Below are positions 38,958 through 47,945 of a stretch of DNA of 64,000 bases, piece by piece. The position numbers and the translations under genes are program-made. The DNA comes from Streptomyces sp. CB02959 (GTDB lineage Bacteria > Actinomycetota > Actinomycetes > Streptomycetales > Streptomycetaceae). Under the pieces are notes generated by a model that worked only from the letters and a program-made list of their open reading frames with translations, did not search any database and was not told the DNA's origin. How positions within the stretch are numbered: the first letter of the stretch is position 1; each line of letters opens with the position of its first letter. The stretch is from contig NZ_NNBP01000035.1 of the NCBI RefSeq assembly GCF_002803155.1, forward strand, positions 34,792-98,791. The letters run 5' to 3'.

Positions 38958-39970
38958 TCATCCTCACCGTCACCCCCAACCCCAGCCTGGACCGCACCTA
39001 CGAGATCCCGGTGCTGGAGCGCGGCGCCGTCCTACGGGCCACCGCCGACCGGGTCGACCCCGGCGGCAAGGGCGTCAACGTCTCCCGGGCGGTCGCCGCC
39101 GCCGGCCACCGCACCCTCGCCGTCCTGCCGTTGGGCGGCCCCGCGGGCGCGGCGCTGGCCGGGCTGCTGCGGGACGAGGGCATCGACGTGGCGGGCGTCC
39201 CGGTCGCCGGGCAGACCCGTTCCAACATCGCCGTCGCCGAACCCGACGGCACCCTCACGAAGATCAACGCGGCCGGTCCCGAACTGACCGCCGACGAGTC
39301 CGAGGCGCTGCTGGCCGCGGTCGGTGAGCGCTCCGCCGGCGCCGACTGGATCGCCTGCTGCGGCAGCCTGCCGCGCGGCCTGGCACCCGAGTGGTACGCC
39401 GAGCTGGTCGCCCGGGCGCACCGCGCCGGCGCCCGGATCGCCCTGGACACCTCGGGCCCGTCACTGGCCGCGGCACTCCGCGAACGCCCCGACGTCGTCA
39501 AACCGAACGCCGAGGAACTGGCCCAGGCCGTCGGCCGCCCCCTGGTGACCGTCGGCGACGCGGTCGAGGCCGCCGAGGAACTGCGCTCCTGGGGCGCCCG
39601 GGCCGTCCTGGCGTCGCTGGGCGCGGACGGGCAGCTCCTGGTGGACGCGGACGGCGCCCGCTTCGGCAGTGCCCCGGTCGCCACCGTACGCAGCAACGTC
39701 GGCGCCGGGGATGCCTCGCTCGCCGGTTTCCTCGCCGCGGGCGGCACCGGCGCCGCGGCGCTGGCGGCGGCGGTGGCGCACGGCGCGGCGGCCGTACAAC
39801 TGCCCGGCAGCCTGATGCCGACGCCCGCGGACCTGGCCCCGGAGCGGGTCGCGGTGACCGCCGGGGTGCCGCTCGGCCGGGCGTTGACGGAGCCGGTACC
39901 CGATCCCCCCGCACCCCGTCCCCACCGCCCGCACGGCGGTACCGCGCGCAAGGGAGCCCGCGATGAGTGA
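38954..39970 (+). CDS. fruK: 1-phosphofructokinase (PfkB family)
   Basis: A 338-residue PfkB-fold kinase phosphorylating fructose-1-phosphate to fructose-1,6-bisphosphate with ATP. It starts MIILTVTPNPSLDRTYEIP, the universal FruK opening. PfkB signature 1 is GGKGVNVSRAVAAAG (about 38-52). The substrate loop IACCGSLPRG and signature 2, SNVGAGDASLAGFLAAG with catalytic Asp253, are present. The C-terminal 35 residues are a Pro/His/Arg-rich tail (APRPHRPHGG). It overlaps the upstream small frame by ATGA and overlaps fruA by 8 bases. Together these define the fructose PTS operon. Confidence 0.95.
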   Translation: MIILTVTPNPSLDRTYEIPVLERGAVLRATADRVDPGGKGVNVSRAVAAAGHRTLAVLPLGGPAGAALAGLLRDEGIDVAGVPVAGQTRSNIAVAEPDGTLTKINAAGPELTADESEALLAAVGERSAGADWIACCGSLPRGLAPEWYAELVARAHRAGARIALDTSGPSLAAALRERPDVVKPNAEELAQAVGRPLVTVGDAVEAAEELRSWGARAVLASLGADGQLLVDADGARFGSAPVATVRSNVGAGDASLAGFLAAGGTGAAALAAAVAHGAAAVQLPGSLMPTPADLAPERVAVTAGVPLGRALTEPVPDPPAPRPHRPHGGTARKGARDE

Positions 39971-42020
39971 GCTGATCACCGCGGATCTGGTCGACCTCGA
40001 CCTGTCCGCCGCAACGAAGGACGCCGCCGCCCGGGCGCTGGCGGAGCGGATGGCCGCCGCCGGGCGGGTCACCGACCTGGAGGGCTTCCTGGCGGACGTG
40101 GCCGCCCGCGAGGCCCAGATGCCGACCGGCCTGGACGGCGGCATCGGCATCCCGCACTGCCGCAGCGCGCACGTCACGGAGCCGACGCTGGCCTTCGGGC
40201 GCAGCGCGGCCGGCATCGACTTCGGCGCCGCGGACGGCCCGGCCGACCTGATCTTCCTGATCGCGGCCCCTACGGGCGGCGACGCGGACCATCTGTCGAT
40301 CCTGTCGTCGCTCGCGCGCCAGTTGATGGACGAGACGTTCACCGGCGCGCTGCGGTCGGAGACCGCGCCGGCGCGGGCGGCGGCGCTCATCCGGGGCGAG
40401 GAACCGGAACCGGAGACTCCGCGCCCTGCGGACGCCCCTGAGCCCGAGTCCGCGCCCGAGCCCGAAGCCGCAGCCCCCACCCCCGAGCCCACCGCCCCCG
40501 AGTCCGCGACGCCCGCCCCCTTCCGCATCGTCGCCGTCACCTCCTGCCCCACCGGCATCGCGCACACCTACATGGCCGCCGAGTCCCTGGAGAAGGCCGC
40601 GCGGGCGGCCGGTGTCGAACTCACCGTGGAGACCCAGGGATCGGCCGGCTTCCAACGGCTCGACCCGCAGCTGGTCGCGGCGGCCGACGGCGTGATCTTC
40701 GCCCATGACGTCGAGGTGCGGGACCGGGAGCGGTTCGCCGGCAAGCCGCTCGTCGACGTCGGGGTGAAGGCCGGCGTCAACCGCCCCGCCGAACTCATCG
40801 CCGAGGTGCGGGAGAAGGCCGCCCGGGGCGGAACCGCCGCCGCACCGGCACCCGCCACCGCCCCCATGGACAGGGGCGCCGAGACCACCGACGGCTATGC
40901 CACCCGGCTCCGCACCTGGTTGATGACCGGGGTGAGCCACATGGTGCCGTTCGTCGCCGCGGGCGGTCTGCTGATCGCCCTGGCCTTCGCGATCGGCGGC
41001 TACACGGTCGACAAGGCGCCGTCGGTCGCCGACCACTTCCTGTGGACCGAGTCGGCCAGCTGGGCGGCGCTGCTCTTCCAGATCGGCAGCACCGCCTTCG
41101 GCTTCCTTGTCCCGGTCCTGGCCGGCTTCATCGCGTACGGGATGGCGGACCGGCCCGGCCTGGTGCCCGGCTTCGTCGGCGGGGCCGTCGCGCTCACCGT
41201 CAACGCCGGCTTCCTGGGCGGGCTGATCGCCGGTCTGCTGGCGGGCGCGGTGGTGCGGGCGATCCAGCGGATCGACGTGCCGCCGGTGCTGCGGGGCATC
41301 ATGCCGGTGGTGGTCATCCCGCTGGTCTCCTCGGCGGTGGTCGGCTTCCTGATGTTCCTGGTGGTCGGCAAGCCGATCGCCGCGCTCCAGAAGGCCCTCA
41401 CCGGCTGGCTGTCCGGCCTCTCCGGCGCCAACGCCGTGATACTCGGCGTGCTCCTGGGCCTGATGATGTGCTTCGACCTGGGCGGACCGCTCAACAAGGT
41501 CGCCTACGCCTTCGCCGTCGGCGGCCTGGCCAACCCCAATCCGGGCAGTCTGAAGGTGATGGCCGCGGTGATGGCGGCCGGAATGGTCCCGCCGCTGGCG
41601 ATGGCGCTCGCCACGACCGTACGGGGCCGCCTCTTCACCCGGGCCGAACGGGAGAACGGCAAGGCCGCCTGGGTGCTGGGCGCGTCCTTCATCACCGAGG
41701 GCGCCATCCCGTTCGCCGCCGCCGACCCGCTGCGGGTCATTCCCTCCGCGATGGCCGGCGGCGCGGTCACCGGCGGCCTGTCGATGGCCTTCGGCTGCAC
41801 CCTCCGCGCCCCGCACGGCGGCGTCTTCGTCGTCCCGCTGATCGGACAGCCGCTGCTCTACCTCCTGGCCATCGCCGCCGGCACCGCGGTCGGCGCCGCC
41901 CTGGTCGTCCTCCTCAAGCGCTTCCGGACGCCGGCGGCGGAGGCACCGGGCACGGGCGGACCGGCGGCCGACGCCGCGCACCCCCAGGTGAGCACGCACC
42001 GCGAGGTAACCACGCACTAA
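39963..42020 (+). CDS. fruA: PTS fructose-specific enzyme IIABC
   Basis: A 685-residue fused permease-kinase. EIIA spans about 1-145 with phospho-His65 (GIGIPHCR). A Pro/Glu linker (about 146-186, PEPE repeats) leads to EIIB with phospho-Cys195 (VAVTSCPTGIAHTYMAAE). EIIC covers about 300-665 with some eight or more helices and the membrane motif GGPLNKVAYAFAVGG. It imports fructose and delivers it as fructose-1-phosphate. The coding start overlaps the fruK stop by 8 bases. HPr and EI are elsewhere. Domain order A-B-C is usual for actinobacterial FruA. Confidence 0.95.
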   Translation: MSELITADLVDLDLSAATKDAAARALAERMAAAGRVTDLEGFLADVAAREAQMPTGLDGGIGIPHCRSAHVTEPTLAFGRSAAGIDFGAADGPADLIFLIAAPTGGDADHLSILSSLARQLMDETFTGALRSETAPARAAALIRGEEPEPETPRPADAPEPESAPEPEAAAPTPEPTAPESATPAPFRIVAVTSCPTGIAHTYMAAESLEKAARAAGVELTVETQGSAGFQRLDPQLVAAADGVIFAHDVEVRDRERFAGKPLVDVGVKAGVNRPAELIAEVREKAARGGTAAAPAPATAPMDRGAETTDGYATRLRTWLMTGVSHMVPFVAAGGLLIALAFAIGGYTVDKAPSVADHFLWTESASWAALLFQIGSTAFGFLVPVLAGFIAYGMADRPGLVPGFVGGAVALTVNAGFLGGLIAGLLAGAVVRAIQRIDVPPVLRGIMPVVVIPLVSSAVVGFLMFLVVGKPIAALQKALTGWLSGLSGANAVILGVLLGLMMCFDLGGPLNKVAYAFAVGGLANPNPGSLKVMAAVMAAGMVPPLAMALATTVRGRLFTRAERENGKAAWVLGASFITEGAIPFAAADPLRVIPSAMAGGAVTGGLSMAFGCTLRAPHGGVFVVPLIGQPLLYLLAIAAGTAVGAALVVLLKRFRTPAAEAPGTGGPAADAAHPQVSTHREVTTH

Positions 42021-42036
42021 AGAGTGGGTACTTGTC

Positions 42037-42104
42037 CGGAACTGCGCTCCCGCCAAGACTGATCGACAAGAGATCGGTGTGAATGAGGCGGGAGCGCAGT
42101 TCCG
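42037..42104. repeat. 18-bp perfect inverted repeat across the imine-reductase leader
   Basis: CGGAACTGCGCTCCCGCC (42037-42054) and its exact complement (42087-42104) are 32 bp apart. The second arm ends 3 bases before the ATG at 42107. RNA pairing would hide the GGGAG just upstream. It may be an operator for a dimeric regulator, an attenuator, or a fru-operon terminator without U-tract. Confidence 0.85.
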
Positions 42105-42106
42105 TT

Positions 42107-43081
42107 ATGGCAGTGGAGAATTCAGCAGAGAACGCGGCAGAGAACACGGCAGAAAATTCGGTGGCGGATTCGGTGGCGCACACGGTCCGGGAAACGACGC
42201 GGCCGAGTGTCGCGGTACTGGGTCTGGGCGATATGGGAACGGCACTGGCGACGGCCCTCCTGGCGGCCGGTTCTCCGGTGACCGTGTGGAACCGTACGGC
42301 GCACAAAGCCGACGGGCTGGTGGAAAAGGGCGCCCGGCGCGCGGAATCCCCGGCCGGGGCGATCGCGGCGGGCGAGGTCGTGATCGTCTGCATCCTGGAC
42401 TACGCCGACGTGGCGCCGCTGCTGGCGGCCGACGGCGCCGGTGCGGCGCTGAAGGGCCGGGTCGTGGTCAATGTGACCAATGGTTCGCCGGCCGAGGCGC
42501 GGGCGCTGGCGGACCGGGTTTCCGACCTCGGCGCGGATTATCTCGACGGCGGCATCATGGCCGTTCCGGACATCATCGGAACGCCGTCGGCCTTTGTGCT
42601 CTACAGCGGCGCGAAGGACGCTTTCGAGGCTTCCCGCGGGGCGCTGGACACCTTTGCGAGGAGCGTTTATCTGGGCACGGATCCGGGGCTGGCGCCGCTC
42701 AACGACCTCGCTCTGCTGGGCGGAATGTACGGCATGTTCGGCGGTTTTCTGCACGCGGCCGCGCTATTGCGTTCGGCGGACGGGGACGTCACCGCATTCA
42801 CCCGGGATCTGCTGGTGCCGTGGCTGCGGGCGATGGCCGAGAACCAATTGCCGGAAATGGCGGCGCAGGTGGACTCCGGGGACTACGGCGCCACCGGCTC
42901 CAACCTCGCCATGCAGGTCTCGCACGACGCGATCGGCGACGTCAGCCGGGCGCAGGGCGTCAGCACGGAACTGTTCGGCCCGCTGTGGGAGCTGATGAAG
43001 CGCCGGGTGGCGGACGGCCACGGCCAGGAGAGCTTCGCGGGAGTGGTGGAACTGCTGCACGCCCGGGAGCGGCGGGCGTAG
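42107..43081 (+). CDS. NAD(P)-binding imine reductase-like oxidoreductase
   Basis: A 324-residue member of the beta-hydroxyacid dehydrogenase/imine reductase superfamily. Rossmann motif VLGLGDMGTALATALL is near residues 37-52, and VWNRTAHKADGLVEKGARR follows. NVTNGSPAEARALADR and GGIMAVPDIIGT are the family loops, and LNDLALLGGMYGMFGGFLHAAALL is the helical C-terminal domain. Imine reductases reduce cyclic imines; the substrate is not known. A polar, repetitive ENSAENAAENTAENS leader opens the protein. ATG 42107 is used; ATG 42083 lies within the inverted repeat. GGGAG is twelve bases upstream of 42107, too far for strong initiation. Confidence 0.82.
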   Translation: MAVENSAENAAENTAENSVADSVAHTVRETTRPSVAVLGLGDMGTALATALLAAGSPVTVWNRTAHKADGLVEKGARRAESPAGAIAAGEVVIVCILDYADVAPLLAADGAGAALKGRVVVNVTNGSPAEARALADRVSDLGADYLDGGIMAVPDIIGTPSAFVLYSGAKDAFEASRGALDTFARSVYLGTDPGLAPLNDLALLGGMYGMFGGFLHAAALLRSADGDVTAFTRDLLVPWLRAMAENQLPEMAAQVDSGDYGATGSNLAMQVSHDAIGDVSRAQGVSTELFGPLWELMKRRVADGHGQESFAGVVELLHARERRA

Positions 43082-43098
43082 TCCCGCCCGGTGCACGA

Positions 43099-43141
43099 CG
43101 AGGCGGTGACCGCCCTCCTGGGAGGAGCGGTCACCGCCTCG
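43099..43141. terminator. 15-bp hairpin between convergent genes
   Basis: Arms 43099-43113 and 43127-43141 are perfectly complementary (CGAGGCGGTGACCGC and partner) around a 13-nt loop. They lie between the imine-reductase-like gene and the leftward L,D-transpeptidase (stop 43172). Good bidirectional terminator geometry, no U-tract. Confidence 0.75.
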
Positions 43142-43171
43142 TGCGGATGGTTCAGCGGGTGCGGCCGGGCG

Positions 43172-44500
43172 TCAGGAGGCGCTGCCCGCGGTCCACTCCG
43201 ACCAGGACATGTTCCAGCCGTTGAGGCCGTTGTCGGGCTTGACGGTCTTGTCCGGGGAGTTCTTCACGATCACCACGTCGCCGATCAGCGAGTTGCTGTA
43301 GAACCACTTGGCCGGGGTGTCGCCACCGCCGCCCTTGTTGTCCTCCAGGCCGACGCAGCCGTGGCTGGTGCCGGTGCGGCCGAAGATCGACGAGTTGCCC
43401 CAGTAGTTGCCGTGTATGAAGGTGCCGGACGACGACAGGCGCATGGCGTGCGGCACGTCCTTGATGTCGTACTCGCCGCCGAAGCCGACCGTCGAACCGT
43501 CCATCCGGGTCTGCTCGAACTTCTCCGAGATCACCATCTGGCCGTTGTAGGTCGGGTGGTCGGGGCTGCCGCCGGAGATCGGGATGGACTTGAGGACCTT
43601 GCCGTCCTGCTTGACGGTCATGGTCTGGGTGTTCATGTCGACCGTGGAGACCTGCGAGCGCCCGATGGTGAAGTTCACCGTCTTGGACTGCACGCCGGTG
43701 ATGCCCGGACCGCCCTTCACGCCGTCCAGGTCGATCTTCATGGTGATCTTGGAGCCGGCCTTCCAGTAGTCCTGCGGCCGGAAGTCCAGGCGCTGGTTGC
43801 CGAACCAGTGGCCGACGACCTGCTGGCCGCTGCTGGAGGTCACCGTGATGTGGGACCGGACGTCCTTCTGGTTGGCGATCGGCTTGTCGAAGTTGAAGGA
43901 CACCGGCATGCCGACGCCGACGGTCTTGCCGTTGTCGGGCGTGAACGAGCCGATGAAGCTGTTGGCCGACGAGACCGTGGAGAAGGTCGCATTCTCGGTC
44001 GCCGGGCGGCCCTTGGCGTCCTTGGCGTTCGCCACGAGCTTGTACTTGGTGCCGCGGTCCAGCTGCGCGCCGGGCTTCCACGAGGAGCCGTCCGACGATA
44101 TGGCGCCGGAGACGTCCTTGCCGGTGTCGACGGCGGTGAGCTTCACGTCCGTCAACTTGCCGCCGGTGACCTTCACCCCGGTGTCGTTGATGCTGGCGTC
44201 GGTGGCGCCGTCCTTCGACGTGACCTGGATCTTGGCGTCGGAGGCGTCCTTGGCGGCCGCGGCGTCCGCGCCGGCCTGGCCGTTCTTGCCGTCGCCTTGG
44301 CCGCCCGCCTCGGCGTCGCCCCCGCACGCGGTCAGGGACAGTGCGCCCGCGGCGAGCAGGGCGGTGACCGCCAGCGTGCGCCGCATCCGGCGGGTGCGGC
44401 GGGGTGCGGCGGAATCCCGCGCCTCGGTCTGAAGCGGCTGGTGGGCGGTGCGGGACTGGGCGGGCGCGGGGTTGTCCGGCGATGTCACGAGCTGCTCCAT
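43172..44500 (-). CDS. lipoprotein L,D-transpeptidase with Ig-like domains
   Basis: A 442-residue envelope enzyme. A cytoplasmic head of about 37 residues precedes MRRTLAVTALLAAGALSLTACG with lipobox Cys59. Two Ig-like modules span about 90-300. The YkuD catalytic domain follows, ending in HGNYWGNSSIFGRTGTSHGCVGL with His380 and Cys382. It forms 3-3 cross-links in peptidoglycan. The sequence begins at ATG 44500 or ATG 44386; the latter would give a conventional signal peptide, and neither has a strong Shine-Dalgarno. Ortholog-type position downstream of fru genes fits S. coelicolor. Gene boundary is bounded by hairpin 43099-43141. Confidence 0.92.
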   Translation of the reverse strand: MEQLVTSPDNPAPAQSRTAHQPLQTEARDSAAPRRTRRMRRTLAVTALLAAGALSLTACGGDAEAGGQGDGKNGQAGADAAAAKDASDAKIQVTSKDGATDASINDTGVKVTGGKLTDVKLTAVDTGKDVSGAISSDGSSWKPGAQLDRGTKYKLVANAKDAKGRPATENATFSTVSSANSFIGSFTPDNGKTVGVGMPVSFNFDKPIANQKDVRSHITVTSSSGQQVVGHWFGNQRLDFRPQDYWKAGSKITMKIDLDGVKGGPGITGVQSKTVNFTIGRSQVSTVDMNTQTMTVKQDGKVLKSIPISGGSPDHPTYNGQMVISEKFEQTRMDGSTVGFGGEYDIKDVPHAMRLSSSGTFIHGNYWGNSSIFGRTGTSHGCVGLEDNKGGGGDTPAKWFYSNSLIGDVVIVKNSPDKTVKPDNGLNGWNMSWSEWTAGSAS

Positions 44501-44581
44501 ACAGGGGTGTTGTGATTCCGTGCTGGTAAACAGCACCTACGGGCGGATTTGGTTGCGGGTGGGACCATGTTGTGACGAAGG

Positions 44582-45772
44582 TCACATTCGCGGCGGCAGG
44601 GGTCGGTCGCCCGGCCCCGACAGCCAGGTTCGCAGTGCCGTGCCGTCTTCGTCCAGGCGGGGCGGCGCGACGGGTTGGGCCACCGGCGTGCCCGACAGCC
44701 GCAACGGGCTGGTGACTTGGGGGATCCGCCCCGCGCCGACCTGGGCGATCGGGTCCAGACCGAGCCGCGCCGCCAACTCCAGCGCCTCGGAGAGGCTGTT
44801 GACCGGCCCGCACGGCACCGACGCCGCCGTCAGCCGCTCGGTCCAGTCCCGCGGCGTGTCGGCGGCCAGCCGGCTTTCCAGTATTTTGATGAGATCTGTA
44901 CGGTTTTGCACCCGGTCCTGGTTCCGCCGGAACCGCGCGTCCTCCGCCAGCTCCGGCACCCCCAGCGCCCCCGCCAGTGCCCGGAACTGACGGTCGTTCC
45001 CCACCGCCACGGCCAGCAGCCCGCCCCGGCACGCCAACGTCTCGTACGGGGCGATGCTCGGATGGCGATTGCCCATCGGCTCCGGATCCCGCCCGGTGGC
45101 CAGGTAGCCGGACGCCTGGTTCACCAGCGACCCCAGGAGCGACGAGAGCAGATTGACCTCCACCAGCTGCCCCGCGCCGGTCCGGTCGCGGTGCCGCAGC
45201 GCCGCGAGGATGCCCGTCGCGGCGTCCTTCGCGGTCAGCACGTCCACCAGCGCCACCCCCGCCTTCAGCGGCGCCCCGCCGGGCTCGCCGGTGATGCTCA
45301 TCAGTCCGCCCACCGCCTGGACCACGAAGTCGTACCCGGGCAGCGCCGCCCCCGCGCCGGAGCCGAAGCCGGTGATGGTGCAGTGCACCAGCCCCGGGTT
45401 GGCCGCCAGGGTGGCCGCCGGGTCCAGGCCGTACTTGGCGAGCGACCCGGGGCGGAAGTTCTCGATCAGGACGTCCGCCCGCCGGGCCAATTCCCGGGCC
45501 GCGGCCGCTTCCTCCGGATCGCCCAGGTCCAGCGCCAGGCCGCGCTTGGAGCGGTTCGCGGCGTCGAAGTACGCCGCGGTGCCCCCGGCGGCGAACGGCG
45601 GCCCCCAGGAGCGGGTGTCGTCGCCGGTGCCCGGCCGCTCGACCTTGATGACCTCGGCCCCCAGGTCGGCGAGCGTGGCGGCGGCGAGCGGGCCGGCCAG
45701 CACCCGGCTGAAGTCGGCCACGAGGACGCCGTCGAGGGCGCGGGGGGCGGTCCGGTGGTGCTGTCGGGGCAC
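44582..45772 (-). CDS. CoA transferase, family III (CaiB/BaiF-like)
   Basis: A 396-residue type III CoA transferase that moves CoA between carboxylic acids. It opens RALDGVLVADFSRVLAGPLAAATLADLGAEVIKVERPGTGDDTR, the diagnostic N-terminus. The catalytic Asp lies in the ENFRPGSLAKYGLD-associated region. Other motifs are GYDFVVQAVGGLMSITGEP and KAGVALVDVLTAKDAATGILAAL. GTG 45772 is the start because GGAG is seven bases upstream; the open frame extends to 45973 as low-complexity Arg/Pro sequence. No acyl-CoA dehydrogenase or partner is adjacent, so the substrate pair is unknown. Confidence 0.92.
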   Translation of the reverse strand: MPRQHHRTAPRALDGVLVADFSRVLAGPLAAATLADLGAEVIKVERPGTGDDTRSWGPPFAAGGTAAYFDAANRSKRGLALDLGDPEEAAAARELARRADVLIENFRPGSLAKYGLDPAATLAANPGLVHCTITGFGSGAGAALPGYDFVVQAVGGLMSITGEPGGAPLKAGVALVDVLTAKDAATGILAALRHRDRTGAGQLVEVNLLSSLLGSLVNQASGYLATGRDPEPMGNRHPSIAPYETLACRGGLLAVAVGNDRQFRALAGALGVPELAEDARFRRNQDRVQNRTDLIKILESRLAADTPRDWTERLTAASVPCGPVNSLSEALELAARLGLDPIAQVGAGRIPQVTSPLRLSGTPVAQPVAPPRLDEDGTALRTWLSGPGDRPLPPRM

Positions 45773-46082
45773 GGGTGCACTCCTCACGTCGCGGACGGGG
45801 TGCCGCCATCGTTCGCGACCGCCCGCGGTGGAGGGAAGTCGCCGCGGTGTCCAACGGGAGGCGCGGCAGTGCGCCGGTGCGGCCGGTGGCGCGCCACTGC
45901 GGGAGGGCCGCGGGCGCACCGCAAGACGGACGGGCGATACGCGTATGGTGCCGGAAATGCGGGGAAATGTCATAGGAGATGTGTCACTTCACGATTTACG
46001 ACCCAAGATCCCCTGTTGGAAGCCGTGGCGCGTGGTGTCTACTGGGGGCTTGCCCAGCGCCCACTTGTTCGGGAGGAACAGC
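45773..46082. other. 310-bp gap between CoA transferase and small membrane protein
   Basis: No gene is supported. The right half is less GC-rich (about 45940-46010, CATAGGAGATGTGTCACTTC), which suits a promoter for the small membrane protein. A GGAG here lies before a GTG in the frame of the downstream gene, but the GGAGG immediately upstream of ATG 46083 is the better start. Confidence 0.4.
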
Positions 46083-46358
46083 ATGCTCCCCTCCGTTTCG
46101 ATTCTCCAGCAGATCGGCCTAGGCATTCTGCTGGTCGTCGTCGTCCTCTGGGCAGTCGGCCTGATCAGACTCACCCGGCGCGGGAACCCCGGGGCCGCCG
46201 CCTCCTCCCGGCAGCGGCCGCCCCGCTCCCGGGCCCGCCTCGACGCGGTCCCGCGCCAGACCGGCCCCGGCGGCCCCGCCTCCGAGAACGTGGACCTCAC
46301 CCCCGCCGAACGCCGAGCCTTCGACGACCTCGTAAGGCAGCTCACCAGCCGTAGTTGA
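46083..46358 (+). CDS. small single-pass membrane protein
   Basis: A 91-residue protein: an N-terminal helix LQQIGLGILLVVVVLWAVGLI, then a basic Arg-rich cytosolic region (SSRQRPPRSRARLD), and a C-terminal VDLTPAERRAFDDLVRQLTS amphipathic helix. GGAGG lies six bases before ATG 46083. No family is recognised. It converges with the Yip1-like gene 46 bp later. Function unknown. Confidence 0.72.
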   Translation: MLPSVSILQQIGLGILLVVVVLWAVGLIRLTRRGNPGAAASSRQRPPRSRARLDAVPRQTGPGGPASENVDLTPAERRAFDDLVRQLTSRS

Positions 46359-46404
46359 CCCACCGTCGGACCGCCGGGTGCACCGGCAAAGGGGCGCGCC
46401 CGGC

Positions 46405-47115
46405 TCAGTTCACCGGCCCCAGCTTCAGCAACGCCAGTGCCGCCAGCATCTGGACCGATACCGAGGCCGCCGCCTTTCGGGTCGGCAGGTGGTGCTGACC
46501 GCGTATCAGCAGCACCGCGAGGAAGTAGCCGAACCCCCAGGTCGTCCACGTGGCGGCCTGGACGAACGTGGAACTCGTCGGCAGCCAGCCCGCGATGGCC
46601 AACCGGGGCAGATCCGTCACCCAGAAGACCACCACGAACAGGCTCGCGGTCGGCGCGAACCGCCCGTTGCCGCCGAGCGTCCGCGCTATCGCATGCGTGA
46701 CCGCCCCCAGCCCCAGACTGGCGAGCAGCACCCCCGCCTCGGCCATCCCGGCCAACTGCAGCCCCGCCGTACGGTTCGCCGTCCACTGGGCCCGGAACGC
46801 GTCCACCGACACGATCCCGATCCCACCGCTGATCAGGCACAGCAGCACCGCCGCACCCCACGCGCTGCGGTCCCGCGCCTCGTCGAACACCTCGACCGGC
46901 CGGTACCAGAGCCCGAATATCAACCGGTGCCACCACAGCCGGCGACGCCGTACCGGCTCCCGGCGTGCGGGTTCCTGACGTGCGGTCGCGGGCTGCGGAG
47001 GCCCCGGCTGCACCAACGTGGGCGGCGGCGGAGGCGGCGGCTCCGTACCCGACGGCGCGGCAGCGCGCCGGCCGGACCGGGACGGCGGCGGTGTGGGGGG
47101 CGGCGATGCGGACAT
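46405..47115 (-). CDS. Yip1-domain integral membrane protein
   Basis: A 236-residue membrane protein. A Pro-rich cytoplasmic region (about 1-75) is followed by RRLWWHRLIFGLWYRPVEVFDEARDRSAWGAAVLLC, then helices including GIGIVSVDAF, LQLAGMAEAGVLLASLGLGAVTHAIA and LFVVVFWVTDLPRLAIAGWL. This ordering fits Yip1-type membrane proteins in actinobacteria. Five helices are predicted. It is divergent from the VIT gene. The role is unknown. Confidence 0.75.
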   Translation of the reverse strand: MSASPPPTPPPSRSGRRAAAPSGTEPPPPPPPTLVQPGPPQPATARQEPARREPVRRRRLWWHRLIFGLWYRPVEVFDEARDRSAWGAAVLLCLISGGIGIVSVDAFRAQWTANRTAGLQLAGMAEAGVLLASLGLGAVTHAIARTLGGNGRFAPTASLFVVVFWVTDLPRLAIAGWLPTSSTFVQAATWTTWGFGYFLAVLLIRGQHHLPTRKAAASVSVQMLAALALLKLGPVN

Positions 47116-47209
47116 ACAGCCGTTTCTACCACCGGCCGCTTCGGCCCGACGCGCGGGCATCGGGCGAGGCAGAACCCCGGCGGCCGGACCCGGATGAGAC
47201 GCTCGACCG

Positions 47210-47926
47210 GTGACTCTTCAGACACCGGAGCACGACGAGGCGCACGGCGCCGGACTGGGCAGCCGCCTCAACTGGCTGCGGGCGGCGGTCCTCGGGGCCA
47301 ACGACGGGGTGGTCTCCACCGCCGGACTGGTCGTCGGCGTGGCCGGCGCCACCGACTCGCGGGCCACCCTGCTCACCGCCGGGCTCGCCGGACTGCTGGC
47401 CGGATCGATGTCCATGGCGGCCGGCGAGTACGTGTCGGTCTCCACCCAACGCGACTCCGAGAAGGCCGCACTGGCCCTGGAGAAACGCGAACTGGCCACC
47501 GAACCGCAGGCCGAACTCCAGGAACTGACGGAACTGCTGGAAGGCAAGGGAATCGGCTCCGAACTGGCCCGGGAAGTCGCCGAGCAACTGACCGAGCACG
47601 ACGCGCTGCGCGCCCACGCCGAGGTGGAACTGGGCATCGACCCCGACGAGCTCACCAACCCCTGGCACGCGGCGGGCGCCAGCTTCCTCGCCTTCACGGC
47701 GGGCGCGCTGCTGCCGCTGCTGGCCATCGTGCTGCCGTCGGCGGGCGCGCGACTGTGGATCACGGTGGTCGCGGTGCTCGCGGCGCTGGCCCTGTGCGGC
47801 TGGACCAGCGCACGCCTGGGGCCGGCTCCGGTGGGGCCGTCGGTGCTGCGGAACGTGGCGGGCGGCGCGTTGGCCATGGGCGTCACGTACGTGGCCGGGA
47901 CGTTGCTGGGGGCGGTGGGCGTTTAG
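47210..47926 (+). CDS. VIT1/CCC1-family metal transporter
   Basis: A 238-residue membrane protein of the vacuolar iron transporter family. SRLNWLRAAVLGANDGVVSTAGLVVGVAGA is the signature of helix 1. LAGLLAGSMSMAAGEYVSVSTQRDSEKA leads into a cytosolic Glu-rich helical domain (about 85-135) with E residues that bind metal in plant VIT1. Three C-terminal helices follow. It exports or stores Fe/Mn by proton antiport. GTG 47210 has a weak Shine-Dalgarno. The TAG stop is part of a 9-bp hairpin shared with the convergent P1 peptidase gene. Confidence 0.9.
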   Translation: MTLQTPEHDEAHGAGLGSRLNWLRAAVLGANDGVVSTAGLVVGVAGATDSRATLLTAGLAGLLAGSMSMAAGEYVSVSTQRDSEKAALALEKRELATEPQAELQELTELLEGKGIGSELAREVAEQLTEHDALRAHAEVELGIDPDELTNPWHAAGASFLAFTAGALLPLLAIVLPSAGARLWITVVAVLAALALCGWTSARLGPAPVGPSVLRNVAGGALAMGVTYVAGTLLGAVGV

Positions 47927-47945
47927 GGCCGGTCGTCCGGCCCTA
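47924..47945. terminator. short hairpin containing both convergent stop codons
   Basis: TAGGGCCGG-TCGT-CCGGCCCTA. The left arm begins with the VIT TAG (47924-47926) and the right arm, on the other strand, begins with the P1 peptidase TAG. The perfectly symmetric 9-bp stem probably terminates both transcripts. Confidence 0.7.

Noticed and set aside
43172..44582. c-di-AMP riboswitch ahead of the L,D-transpeptidase
   Set aside because: The gap to the next gene is under 90 bp, too short for the ydaO-type aptamer, and no conserved segments are visible.
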